Shown piece after piece: positions 1-5,698 of a stretch of DNA of 14,564 bases; the first letter of the stretch is position 1; each line of letters opens with the position of its first letter. Location of the stretch: the NCBI RefSeq assembly GCF_934632265.1, contig NZ_CAKTYH010000042.1:1-14564 (forward strand). The letters run 5' to 3'. Made by a program: the position numbers and the translations under genes. The notes under the pieces were generated by a model, which saw only the letters and a list, made by a program, of their open reading frames with translations, did no database searches and was not told where the DNA came from. This stretch comes from an uncultured Senegalimassilia sp. Lineage in GTDB: Bacteria; Actinomycetota; Coriobacteriia; Coriobacteriales; Eggerthellaceae.

Positions 1-73
1 TCGCCTCGTAGGCGGCTTCCCGTTCGGCGCAGTGCCTGTCCCAGGCGAGCGCGCCGCCGTATCGGTCGCACAT
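1..73 (-). CDS. truncated hypothetical protein, N-terminal 24 codons
   Basis: An ATG at 73-71 on the minus strand overlaps the TGA stop of the preceding HNH gene (75-73) in a TGATG arrangement. The frame stays open to the window edge and begins MCDRYGGALAWDRHC. The stop/start overlap is the same kind that joins the other genes of this leftward phage operon, so I read it as the next gene. Too little is present to assign a family. That it is coding is inferred from context. Confidence 0.5.
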   Translation of the reverse strand, partial: MCDRYGGALAWDRHCAEREAAYEA

Positions 74-435
74 CACCAGACCGCCTTCCAGCCGTTGCGC
101 GAGAGCGCGTCCATCTCGCCTATAGGCTCGTCTGCCAGCAGGTAGCACCAACGGCCCCGCGAGTGCTGCGGGAGCGCCGGGGCGATATCGGAATCCCTGC
201 CGTCGTTGAACCAGAACCAGAGCCTGTGGCTCTCGACGGCCCCATGGTGCAAAAGCCGCCCGTCGGCGTCCTTCAGGTTGTTCCCGAAGCCGCACAGATG
301 GATCACGGGGCCGTCCGCTCCGCCCAGGGAGCGCGGGACGACGTGATGCCCCTCGGGGTGCGGTCTGCCGCAGATGGCGCACCATCCCGGCTTATGGGAA
401 GGCCCCGCCATGTTGTGCCGGTTGTATCGGCTCAT
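73..435 (-). CDS. small HNH-motif protein (putative phage HNH endonuclease)
   Basis: A 120-aa protein. It has a CxxC pair (C19, C22) followed by the typical HNH segment GHHVVPRSLGG (residues 29-39), then C48 and an HH pair at 63-64. This fits a zinc-stabilised beta-beta-alpha-metal nuclease fold; small HNH proteins in phages nick or cut DNA, often around packaging or recombination. The frame is open farther upstream to 555, but that part lies inside the preceding gene. The ATG at 435, 8 nt after the upstream stop at 444, is the sensible start. It sits near the end of a leftward replication/recombination operon. Not every HNH-like protein is an active nuclease, and the final HNH histidine/asparagine is not clear here. 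The motif is seen; the nuclease role is inferred. Confidence 0.7.
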   Translation of the reverse strand: MSRYNRHNMAGPSHKPGWCAICGRPHPEGHHVVPRSLGGADGPVIHLCGFGNNLKDADGRLLHHGAVESHRLWFWFNDGRDSDIAPALPQHSRGRWCYLLADEPIGEMDALSRNGWKAVW

Positions 436-443
436 GTACTCGG

Positions 444-1082
444 TCACCGGCTTCCACCGCCTATCTGCTCGTCGGTGAACGTGTCGTAGCACGTCGGGCA
501 TTCCCATTTCGCCGTCTGCTTGTTCCGGTACAGCTTCGATTGGCACAGAGGGCAAACCGGGTTCTTCGCCGCAACGGCGGGCGCGGCTCCAGCCGCTGCC
601 GCGCCGCCTGTTGCGGGCAAGGTAGTAGTGCTTTTTAGAGCACTACTACCTTTTGTTTTGTTTTGTTTTGTTGGCATTGCGTTTTGCTTGCCGCCGCTTT
701 GCGCTCGCTTATGCGGTCGCTTTGCGTCCGCATTCTCCCATCGCGCTTTAGCGGATGACCTGGCCTTTTCGCTTTTGGCCTTGTACGTTTCGATGTTTTG
801 GGCGGCTCGCGGCGAGATGATTTCGCCGCTGTCGGGATTCTGCTCGAAAAGCCCTATCGAAACCATGGCCGAAACCCACGTTTTCAGCTCGTCTTCGCCG
901 GTGCATAACGTGTGGCAATGCACCCGCAATGCGCCCGCATCGCAAACGCATATGCCGCGCTCGTCGCGGTGCATCTGCTCGAGCAGGTACCAATACGCAT
1001 CGACCGCCGCGCCGCCCATCTCTAGCCGCAGCTGCATCACTTTGGGGTCGGTTGCGGCGGTGGTCGAATGGTCGAAGTACAT
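444..1082 (-). CDS. phage replisome-organiser-like protein (DUF4373/Lin1244-type N-terminus) with C-terminal zinc ribbon
   Basis: A 212-aa protein. Residues 1-100 (MYFDHSTTAATDPKV, then AYWYLLEQMHRD) resemble the N-terminal DNA-binding domain of Lin1244/Lin1753-type phage replication initiators: an opening with 'D.K...L....G..AY.....L'. A basic linker follows (about 100-145), then an Ala/Thr/Pro-rich stretch. Last is a four-cysteine zinc ribbon, C177-x2-C180-x14-C195-x2-C198. Such proteins bind the phage origin and recruit helicase loaders, but no loader is visible here. The ATG at 1082 overlaps the ERF stop as TGATG; a TTG one codon earlier is possible. The linker codons contain a 14-bp perfect hairpin and a TTTTG repeat (see separate entries). 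Family assignment is by recognition and moderately sure. Confidence 0.65.
   Translation of the reverse strand: MYFDHSTTAATDPKVMQLRLEMGGAAVDAYWYLLEQMHRDERGICVCDAGALRVHCHTLCTGEDELKTWVSAMVSIGLFEQNPDSGEIISPRAAQNIETYKAKSEKARSSAKARWENADAKRPHKRAQSGGKQNAMPTKQNKTKGSSALKSTTTLPATGGAAAAGAAPAVAAKNPVCPLCQSKLYRNKQTAKWECPTCYDTFTDEQIGGGSR
619..652 (+). terminator. 14-bp perfect hairpin followed by T-rich tract, inside a coding region
   Basis: The arms AAGGTAGTAGTGCT (619-632) and AGCACTACTACCTT (639-652) are perfectly complementary around a 6-nt loop, TTTTAG. On the plus strand four TTTTG units follow directly, so it has the shape of an intrinsic terminator for rightward transcription, antisense to the replisome-organiser gene that contains it. 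In the mRNA sense the A-rich tract comes first, so it should not terminate the operon. The structure is directly visible; the role is inferred. Confidence 0.4.
651..670. repeat. (TTTTG)4 pentanucleotide tandem repeat
   Basis: Four perfect TTTTG units adjoin the hairpin. They encode part of the KQNKTK linker of the leftward replisome-organiser gene. A 5-bp unit inside a coding region would shift the frame if a copy were gained or lost, putting the zinc ribbon out of frame. The tract is short, so high-rate slippage is not certain. Confidence 0.6.
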
Positions 1083-1690
1083 CAAAACGTCTCCACCTCG
1101 CCCTCTGGCGCATGCGGCTGCATTGAATCGACCACCCGCACGGCTTCCTCGATATCGCCCAGGCTGAACGATTCGGGCGGCTTTCCGATCGCCGCGCCCA
1201 CGTGCTCCATGGCATCTCGCACCGACACGCCTCGCGACTTCGCGCGGACTAGCGCCGCGCGATACTTGTCCATCTGGTTTTGCGGCGGCTGTCGCGGCAC
1301 CTGCCGAGGCGGCATCGCGGCGTTCTGGCCGTCGTCGTCCTCATCGCCGCATATGCCCCAGTCGATGCTCGCAAGCTGGCGCTTGGCGTACGTGAGCATG
1401 CTGCCGTTGCTCTGGGGGTTCGGCACGAACTGCACCGGGTAATCGGACAGGTGCAGCGCATCGCCGGCGCCCACGACCTCGCTAACCAGAACGGCTTCGC
1501 CGTTCTCGAGCTTCACGCGCTGGGCGTAGGCTATGCCGTGCTTGGCGCACGCCTTGCGGATGCACCCCTGCACCGCCGCCAAGGTCGCATAGCGGCTCTT
1601 GTAGTGCGGGTTGGCGCCGTCCAGCTCGGGCTGCTTCACGTCGCACCACGCCGCCGCGTAGCGTTCCTGCAAGCTGGGATTCTCGCTCAT
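1082..1690 (-). CDS. erf: ERF-family single-strand DNA annealing protein
   Basis: A 202-aa protein with the ERF recombinase signature. Residues 27-41 read NPHYKSRYATLAAVQ, followed by an alanine-rich helix ending in AKHGIAYAQ. Further on are GSMLTYAKRQLASI (96-109) and the acidic GICGDEDDDG (112-121). ERF proteins (P22 Erf type) anneal homologous single strands during phage genome circularisation and recombination in the cytoplasm. The C-terminal 80 residues after the core are Pro/Gln-rich, then helical, as usual for the family. The start is the ATG at 1690, which overlaps the DUF1351 stop as ATGA; the open frame farther upstream overlaps that gene. The RusA and DUF1351 neighbours fit a recombination module. 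Confident. Confidence 0.88.
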   Translation of the reverse strand: MSENPSLQERYAAAWCDVKQPELDGANPHYKSRYATLAAVQGCIRKACAKHGIAYAQRVKLENGEAVLVSEVVGAGDALHLSDYPVQFVPNPQSNGSMLTYAKRQLASIDWGICGDEDDDGQNAAMPPRQVPRQPPQNQMDKYRAALVRAKSRGVSVRDAMEHVGAAIGKPPESFSLGDIEEAVRVVDSMQPHAPEGEVETF

Positions 1691-2604
1691 ACCGCAAGCC
1701 TCGCCATCTTGCGCTCGGAAACGCCGAGGGAGACCATCAGGCGCTTGACCTGCTCCGCCTGGGACTCCGTGCCCACGAACGAGAACGAGTACCTGCAAAG
1801 CGGCTCGGCTGGCGCCTGCGGGGCGCTCTCGCGCGGCTGCGGGGCCGGATTGGGCTGCGGGGCGGCATCCGGTGCCAAAACCTTCTCGCGGAGCGCACGC
1901 GCCGCCTCTGCGTGCGCAGCGGCGGCGGCTTCGGCGTCGCGCAGCCGCTTGTCCTCGGCGAGGGCCGCCCGCACGTCAAGGGTGCGGCAATAAGCCGCAT
2001 CGGCCTCCACGGGGTGCGCAAGCCCTGCCCCCGCGATTTCATCGCGGTCGCGCACGGCCTGCACCACCATGTCATCGAGCGTGTTGCACGCCTTGTTCCC
2101 CGCCCATTGCTTTTGCATCAGCTTGGGTTCGGCCCCGATAAACACGTCCAGCGTTATCAGCTCGACGAGCGAGGGGGCAACGGATTCGTACTCCCCCTGC
2201 AGGAGCGAGCGCCGGGCTTCGGCCCAGAGCCTGTCGGCTTCGGCGATTTGCTCGCCGGTCTTGTCGTACACCGATTTCAACCGGTCGCGCAGGTCGTTCA
2301 AAGCCCCGTCCGCTTCCGACAAGGCGGCTTTCACGTCCTTGTCCATGGCCTTGCGCTTGTCGTTGATGGCGTTCGCCGCCTTGTTGATGTCGGCGCGAAG
2401 CCCGCGAAGCTGCTTGACCTGCTCCTTGTCGGCCGGGTTGATTTCCACGCCCCCGAAAAACCGCTCCACGTTCGCCACGAACTGCTCGATGGCGTCGAGG
2501 TTGCCGATTTTCGCCGTCGGCAGCGTGTAGGCGATGGCCGGCTCCGGCACCTTGGCCAGGTTCGCCGGCTCCACCACCTCGGCATGCACTTCCTCAGCGT
2601 TCAC
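1687..2604 (-). CDS. DUF1351 family phage protein
   Basis: A 305-aa protein that matches DUF1351, widespread in phages of Gram-positive hosts and usually next to single-strand annealing or recT/erf genes. Residues ~30-120 contain IGNLDAIEQFVANVERFFGG, then a charged coiled-coil-like region (KQLRGLRADINKAANAINDK) with an elongated helical middle. The C-terminus has an Ala/Pro/Gln-rich linker (about 230-265) followed by a short conserved tail (YSFSFVGTESQAEQVKRLM). Its biochemical function is unknown; it is presumed to assist DNA replication or recombination. I chose the GTG at 2604, which overlaps the RusA stop as GTGA and has AGGAG about 8 nt upstream. The longer reading to 2688 would lie wholly within rusA. 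Confidence 0.78.
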   Translation of the reverse strand: MNAEEVHAEVVEPANLAKVPEPAIAYTLPTAKIGNLDAIEQFVANVERFFGGVEINPADKEQVKQLRGLRADINKAANAINDKRKAMDKDVKAALSEADGALNDLRDRLKSVYDKTGEQIAEADRLWAEARRSLLQGEYESVAPSLVELITLDVFIGAEPKLMQKQWAGNKACNTLDDMVVQAVRDRDEIAGAGLAHPVEADAAYCRTLDVRAALAEDKRLRDAEAAAAAHAEAARALREKVLAPDAAPQPNPAPQPRESAPQAPAEPLCRYSFSFVGTESQAEQVKRLMVSLGVSERKMARLAV

Positions 2605-2975
2605 CTTCGCTCTCCTTCCAATGTCACGATCACGCGGGGGTCCGCCTTGTTGACCCGGTACAGGTCGGGCAGGTTCCCCGCTATCCATCTCCAGTTGTCG
2701 TTCTTGAGGACCCCGCTCACCACGAGCGCGTCCAGGATGTACTTCTTGGCGCTGCTGATGTTGTCCTTGTCCCGCCGCATGTCAGGCTCCACCCACTCGA
2801 AGGACACCAGCACGGGCGGCTTCATGGGAACAAGGCGTGCGGCCTTGATCGCCATCAGCACGCGCGCCTGGGCCTCTTTCTTGGCGGACGCCCCGGCGTA
2901 GGGGTTGGAGCGGCAGCTGCGCGTGTACTCGTTGAGGCTGGGCAGCTTGCCCGGAATCTCGAAGCGTTGAATCAT
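2601..2975 (-). CDS. rusA: RusA-like Holliday junction resolvase
   Basis: A 124-aa protein, close to the ~120 aa usual for RusA. It opens with the family pattern IPGKLPSLNEYTRSCRSNPY (7-26). It carries the metal-binding stretch RRDKDN (D69 and D71) followed by KKYILDALVVSGVLKNDN, giving the further acidic residues D82 and D93. RusA dimers cut four-way junctions symmetrically and are encoded by many lambdoid and Gram-positive phages. The ATG at 2975 overlaps the stop of the upstream gene as ATGA, so the frame open to 3341 is ignored. It sits in the recombination operon with DUF1351 and ERF. Confidence 0.87.
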   Translation of the reverse strand: MIQRFEIPGKLPSLNEYTRSCRSNPYAGASAKKEAQARVLMAIKAARLVPMKPPVLVSFEWVEPDMRRDKDNISSAKKYILDALVVSGVLKNDNWRWIAGNLPDLYRVNKADPRVIVTLEGERR

Positions 2976-3379
2976 GACGCGCTCGCATCCTCGGCCTCTA
3001 CTGCCGATTTCGCGTCCTTCCACGTATCGGCCAGAAAGAACGTCGAGGGGTTGACGATTTCGTGCCACCGCTCTACGAGGTCTATTTCGTCGACGTCCGA
3101 TTTCCTGAAGTTGATGCATCGCGCCAGCTTCGGCCGGAGCATCACCATGTAGCGCGAGAGCACGCTGTATAGGTTGTGGTCGCGCCTCAGCTCGCGCGCG
3201 TCGGTGATGGGGATTCCGCGCCGCCGGGCGGCATCGTAGATGTTGTCCCGCTGGAAGCTGCCGTTTCCCCGCTCGGCCTCGATGTGGGCCAGATGCATGA
3301 TCTTGCGGAACAGCGCGGGGTTCTCGCGAATCCAGAGGCATGCGCGGTCCACCTTGTCCCGCGGAGCCTGCGCGCTCAC
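2972..3379 (-). CDS. phage hypothetical protein, possibly DNA-binding
   Basis: A 135-aa soluble protein with no family I recognise. The N-terminal half reads as helices rich in Arg, Asp and aromatics (CLWIRENPALFRKIMHLAHIE). The middle, DNIYDAARRRGIPITDARELRR, could be a winged-helix-like segment; the C-terminus is acidic and ends EAEDASAS. I chose the GTG at 3379 because it overlaps the stop of the membrane-protein gene as GTGA, with GAGG a few bases upstream; the frame runs open to 3511 without a better start. The next gene, rusA, begins within its stop. A replication or recombination accessory role is inferred only from position. Confidence 0.65.
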   Translation of the reverse strand: MSAQAPRDKVDRACLWIRENPALFRKIMHLAHIEAERGNGSFQRDNIYDAARRRGIPITDARELRRDHNLYSVLSRYMVMLRPKLARCINFRKSDVDEIDLVERWHEIVNPSTFFLADTWKDAKSAVEAEDASAS

Positions 3380-3654
3380 CTGCCGACCTCGCACATCTGG
3401 GATTGCGCGTAGTGCACGCCGCGCTCGTATCCGCGGTTGTACGCGGTCACCGAGCAGAACACGACCGCGAGGGCCAGCAGGAGCATCACGATGCCCATGA
3501 ACCCCGCCCAAATCTCGTCCCCGGTGAGGTCCGAGCCGAGCAGGTGATATACTTTCCCCGGCTTCTCTGCCGTTTGCGCGTCACTTTTCCAGGGTCGGCG
3601 CGCATTCTTTTTTTCTTCGGGGCGGCTCTTCGCCGCCTGGTTGCCTGTTCGCAT
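3376..3654 (-). CDS. small single-pass membrane protein of the early operon
   Basis: A 92-aa protein. It has a basic N-terminal half (about residues 1-48, KSRPEEKKNARRPWK) and one hydrophobic segment at about 50-70 (AGFMGIVMLLLALAVVF). A short tail with RGYERGVHYAQSQM follows. The start is well defined: AGGAGG lies 4 nt before the ATG at 3654, the best ribosome site of the operon. Its stop overlaps the next start as GTGA. The topology suggests a basic cytoplasmic domain. Function is unknown; small membrane proteins at this position in phages are sometimes exclusion or lysis-timing factors, but nothing in the sequence shows that here. Confidence 0.65.
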   Translation of the reverse strand: MRTGNQAAKSRPEEKKNARRPWKSDAQTAEKPGKVYHLLGSDLTGDEIWAGFMGIVMLLLALAVVFCSVTAYNRGYERGVHYAQSQMCEVGR

Positions 3655-3781
3655 GTATCCTCCTAACGAAAATCGATGCGGCGGGCTGTATGTCCGCCGC
3701 ATAAATCGGCTCCGGCACGCTCACGGTCGCGTTTCCGACCTCGAACGTGCCGGGGGCAAACGCCATCGGCTTGTCTTCCAT
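3581..3781 (-). CDS. possible small leader-proximal ORF, 66 aa
   Basis: An ATG at 3781 (MEDKPMAFAPGTFEVGNATV) is preceded by AGGAAAGG at a good distance, and the frame runs to a stop at 3581. Its 3' end overlaps the membrane-protein gene by 74 nt in another frame, and the strong AGGAGG of that gene lies inside it. The first ~40 residues look protein-like; the last 20 (RQPGGEEPPRRKKE) may only reflect the overlap. It would be the first gene after the untranslated leader. No family recognised. It may be real and translationally coupled, or chance. Confidence 0.4.
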   Translation of the reverse strand: MEDKPMAFAPGTFEVGNATVSVPEPIYAADIQPAASIFVRRIHANRQPGGEEPPRRKKECAPTLEK

Positions 3782-3880
3782 GGCATATGTCCTTTCCTCT
3801 GCTTCTCTCATGCCGAATCAGGCCGAGGGAGGTCATGGCGGGTCAGCTCCCCGCTCGCGCCCTTGGCGGCCTTTCATCGG

Positions 3881-3900
3881 CTATTCGGTTCTCAAGGTGC
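3881..3900 (-). promoter_or_regulatory. boxA-like element, copy 1
   Basis: The leftward strand reads GCACCTTGAGAACCGAATAG. It resembles rRNA-operon boxA sites of Gram-positive bacteria (core CTTTGAAAACT / TTTGAGAACT), which load NusB-S10 for antitermination. A second copy with 18/20 identity lies in the leader of the SPFH gene at 4993-5012. Similarity and duplication are visible; the antitermination role is inferred. Confidence 0.45.
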
Positions 3901-4107
3901 TTCGCCCAAACAGGCGTGCGCGCGGCGGCGCACGGCCTTGGCACGGGGCGCGTTGCGGGATCGCGTTTCGCCGGAAGATTGCAACAGAACCGGCAATGAC
4001 CGCATCGGGCCGCGCCCGGCCCAGATATCGTCCGCGAGGTCGCGCTTCAGGCCCAGAAAGGAGGGTTTGCCCTAGCCGCCACGCGCACGCCCGTTTGGGG
4101 ATTGCGT

Positions 4108-4133
4108 ACCGAGCAGGCACGGAGACGGCAGCA
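4108..4133 (+). repeat. 26-bp inverted repeat flanking the SPFH gene, left arm
   Basis: The segment starting ACCGAGCAGGCACGG matches the reverse complement of 4976-5001 at 24 of 26 positions; the mismatches are at positions 6 and 18. The arm lies just downstream of the SPFH stop codon. The two arms enclose the whole SPFH coding sequence (~840 bp between them). Confidence 0.75.
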
Positions 4134-4150
4134 AACGCGTAAGCTGTCGG

Positions 4151-4954
4151 TTAGTTGTTGGGTAGGAGCATCGACAGGGAATCCCCGCCGCCCATGTACT
4201 GGGGCAGGACGCCGTCCCATTTCTCGATGAACATCTTCCGGAAGTTGCGCTCGTCCAGGCTGTCGGCCAGGACCTTGTTCGTCTGCGCCTGAATCTCGGC
4301 GGTCTCCTGCTCCACCTTCGCGGTGAGCTGGTCGCGCTCGGCAACCTTCTGGCGCTCGACCGCCGCCTTGTACTCATCGGGCAGCGTTACGTTCTTGATC
4401 TCGACGCTGACCACCTGGATGCCGTATGGTTCCAGGCGGTCCTGCACGGCCTTGAGCATCTCGGCGGAAAGCTCGTCGCGCTTCTCGATGGTCTCCTCGA
4501 GGGTGAACTTGGCGTTTGCGGCCTTGAACCCATCGGACAGAATCGGCGCCACGATGCCTTCCATGTGGTTGCCCAGGAACTTCGAATACAGCTCCTCGGC
4601 GCGCTCGGGGTCGACCACCACCTGAGCGGTAATCTCCTGCGTCACGGACTGGTTATCCTTGGATGCCGTCGAGTACTCGGCGGTCACCTGCTGCTGCGTG
4701 CAGTCGATTTTGTGGTAGCTGTCGACCGGCAGCTTCATGTGGATGCCTTGGCCTTCGGTGCCCACAACGTTTCCGAAGCGGGTCACCACCGCGACCTGGC
4801 CGGTGCCGACCACGCTGATGCACTTCAGGAGCAGGACCAGGACGACGACCGCGAGCACCGCAGCGGCGGCGATTCTGCCAGCACACAGCTTCTGGTCGGT
4901 GACCTCGTTACCATATCGGTCTTTGCGTGTAGTCTCTTTAACGAATAGCGACAT
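4151..4954 (-). CDS. prohibitin/SPFH (band 7) family membrane protein
   Basis: A 267-aa protein. A short charged N-terminus precedes one membrane segment at about residues 28-46. Then comes the SPFH core, VGTGQVAVVTRFGNVVGTEGQGIHMKLP (49-76), the family's usual 'G..GV...FG......GLH.K.P' opening. The sequence continues with YGIQVVSVEIKNVTLPDEYKAAVERQKVAERD (177-208) and an Ala/Glu-rich coiled coil. SPFH proteins such as HflK, HflC and prohibitin form membrane-bound cages, often around FtsH. AAGGAGG a few bases before the ATG at 4954 fixes the start; the frame open to 5143 covers only leader. The gene is alone between two leaders and bracketed by an inverted repeat. In an element this size a role in lysis-lysogeny control or exclusion is possible but unproven. 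Confidence 0.85.
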   Translation of the reverse strand: MSLFVKETTRKDRYGNEVTDQKLCAGRIAAAAVLAVVVLVLLLKCISVVGTGQVAVVTRFGNVVGTEGQGIHMKLPVDSYHKIDCTQQQVTAEYSTASKDNQSVTQEITAQVVVDPERAEELYSKFLGNHMEGIVAPILSDGFKAANAKFTLEETIEKRDELSAEMLKAVQDRLEPYGIQVVSVEIKNVTLPDEYKAAVERQKVAERDQLTAKVEQETAEIQAQTNKVLADSLDERNFRKMFIEKWDGVLPQYMGGGDSLSMLLPNN

Positions 4955-4975
4955 GCGAACCTCCTTATAGTCGGC

Positions 4976-5001
4976 TGCTGCCGCCTCCGTGCCTGTTCGG
5001 T
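4976..5001 (-). repeat. 26-bp inverted repeat flanking the SPFH gene, right arm
   Basis: Partner of 4108-4133 in inverted orientation, 24/26 identical. It lies in the SPFH leader, and its outer end overlaps the boxA-like element. It begins about 20 nt upstream of the SPFH start codon, just before the Shine-Dalgarno sequence. Confidence 0.75.
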
Positions 5002-5012
5002 TTTCAAGGTGC
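4993..5012 (-). promoter_or_regulatory. boxA-like element, copy 2 (SPFH leader)
   Basis: The leftward strand reads GCACCTTGAAAACCGAACAG, differing at two positions from copy 1 at 3881-3900. The core CCTTGAAAAC is close to the boxA of Bacillus rRNA operons. It lies about 40 nt upstream of the SPFH start codon. Role inferred. Confidence 0.45.
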
Positions 5013-5065
5013 GTTTCGAATCGGATAGAATGGATTGAGCTGTCACTACTGGGAAGGATTCCGCC

Positions 5066-5626
5066 ATGCGCCCTATCTACGAGTTGACTTCGGACGAAGA
5101 GGAAACCCTCCGCTACCTCATCAACGCCTACGGGATGGGGCAAGATTTGCGAAACATAGTGGATTCGTGGCGATGGTCTGACTTCAAGAACGAAGATGCA
5201 TCGCGCAGATTCGCCGATTGCAAGGGCCTTGCCGAATGCGGATTCCTCGAAATGGAGTTAGACGAATCAGGCGCGCTTGCTATTGACGGATTAACATCTG
5301 CTGGCCGCTGCTACTTCAAGGACAGAGCCGAACGACAACGCCGCGAGAGAAGGCTTCTTTGGAAGAACAAGGCGTTTCAAATCGGCCTTTCGGTCGCAAC
5401 GCTCATTCTCAGCGCAACCTTGAGCATCATCGCAGGGGTCGCAATCCACTACATAACCGAGAACGGGTCGCTAGACGAATACGCAGAACAGATAAGCCGC
5501 GCATACCATCATCGCTACGGCGGGGATAGCCAAGCAGAAGGCGAAAAGCCCGCAGAGGATTCCGGCCAGGAAATCGTTCATGAAGAACGTCTTGCCGATA
5601 ATCCAGTCGATGGGGCGATTGATTAG
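5066..5626 (+). CDS. winged-helix plus transmembrane protein of unknown function (possible moron)
   Basis: A 186-aa protein, the only rightward gene on the left side of the switch. Residues 1-90 look like a winged helix: helix ELTSDEEETLRYLINAYG, then a wing-like LTSAGRCYFKDR (76-87). A basic stretch RRERRLLWKNK leads into one membrane segment at about 104-128 (FQIGLSVATLILSATL). The acidic tail (130-186) overlaps the leftward 71-aa gene antisense over 5471-5626. The ATG at 5066 has GGAAGG 9 nt upstream. A TAGAAT at 5026-5031 could be its -10, but the -35 is poor. AT content is higher than in the flanking operon. Being isolated and opposite to its neighbours, it could be a lysogenic-conversion gene; no family recognised. 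Confidence 0.65.
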   Translation: MRPIYELTSDEEETLRYLINAYGMGQDLRNIVDSWRWSDFKNEDASRRFADCKGLAECGFLEMELDESGALAIDGLTSAGRCYFKDRAERQRRERRLLWKNKAFQIGLSVATLILSATLSIIAGVAIHYITENGSLDEYAEQISRAYHHRYGGDSQAEGEKPAEDSGQEIVHEERLADNPVDGAID

Positions 5627-5686
5627 CGGCCCGCGCCTGCTTTCCGCCATCTGTTCCCGCACGAACTCGCGATCTTCTTCGCTCAT
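5471..5686 (-). CDS. small membrane protein, third gene of the Cro-side operon
   Basis: A 71-aa protein. It has a charged N-terminus (MSEEDREFVREQMAESRRG), an amphipathic middle (PIDWIIGKTFFMNDF) and a long hydrophobic C-terminus at about 38-71 (LAGILCGLFAFCLAIPAVAM and on) with room for one long or two short membrane spans. AGGGAAGGGAAG precedes the ATG at 5686, and the gene starts 12 nt after the 25-aa ORF. Its last 156 bp are antisense to the 3' end of the rightward winged-helix gene. No family recognised. The membrane character and ribosome site support it as real. Confidence 0.6.
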   Translation of the reverse strand: MSEEDREFVREQMAESRRGPLINRPIDWIIGKTFFMNDFLAGILCGLFAFCLAIPAVAMMVCAAYLFCVFV

Positions 5687-5698
5687 GTCTTCCCTTCC

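Larger units (their letters stand above)
3782..4150 (-). promoter_or_regulatory. long untranslated leader of the early operon
   Basis: About 370 nt with no convincing gene lie between the SPFH stop and the first ORF of the replication operon. In the leftward direction it contains several GC-rich dyads, for example GGGCCG/CGGCCC around 4007-4022 and GCGGG/CCCGC in 3843-3860. The boxA-like element is at 3881-3900. The ORFs that cross the region are Arg/Pro-rich and look spurious. I see no clear sigma-70 promoter. I read it as a structured 5' leader, possibly an antitermination leader; that role is inferred. Confidence 0.5.

Noticed and set aside
748..1215. Leftward 155-codon frame
   Set aside because: Out-of-frame shadow spanning the ERF and replisome-organiser genes, Arg-rich, with no start signal.
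3881..4120. Leftward 79-codon Arg/Pro-rich frame in the leader
   Set aside because: No ribosome site and low-complexity composition; it ends inside the boxA-like element. More likely untranslated leader.
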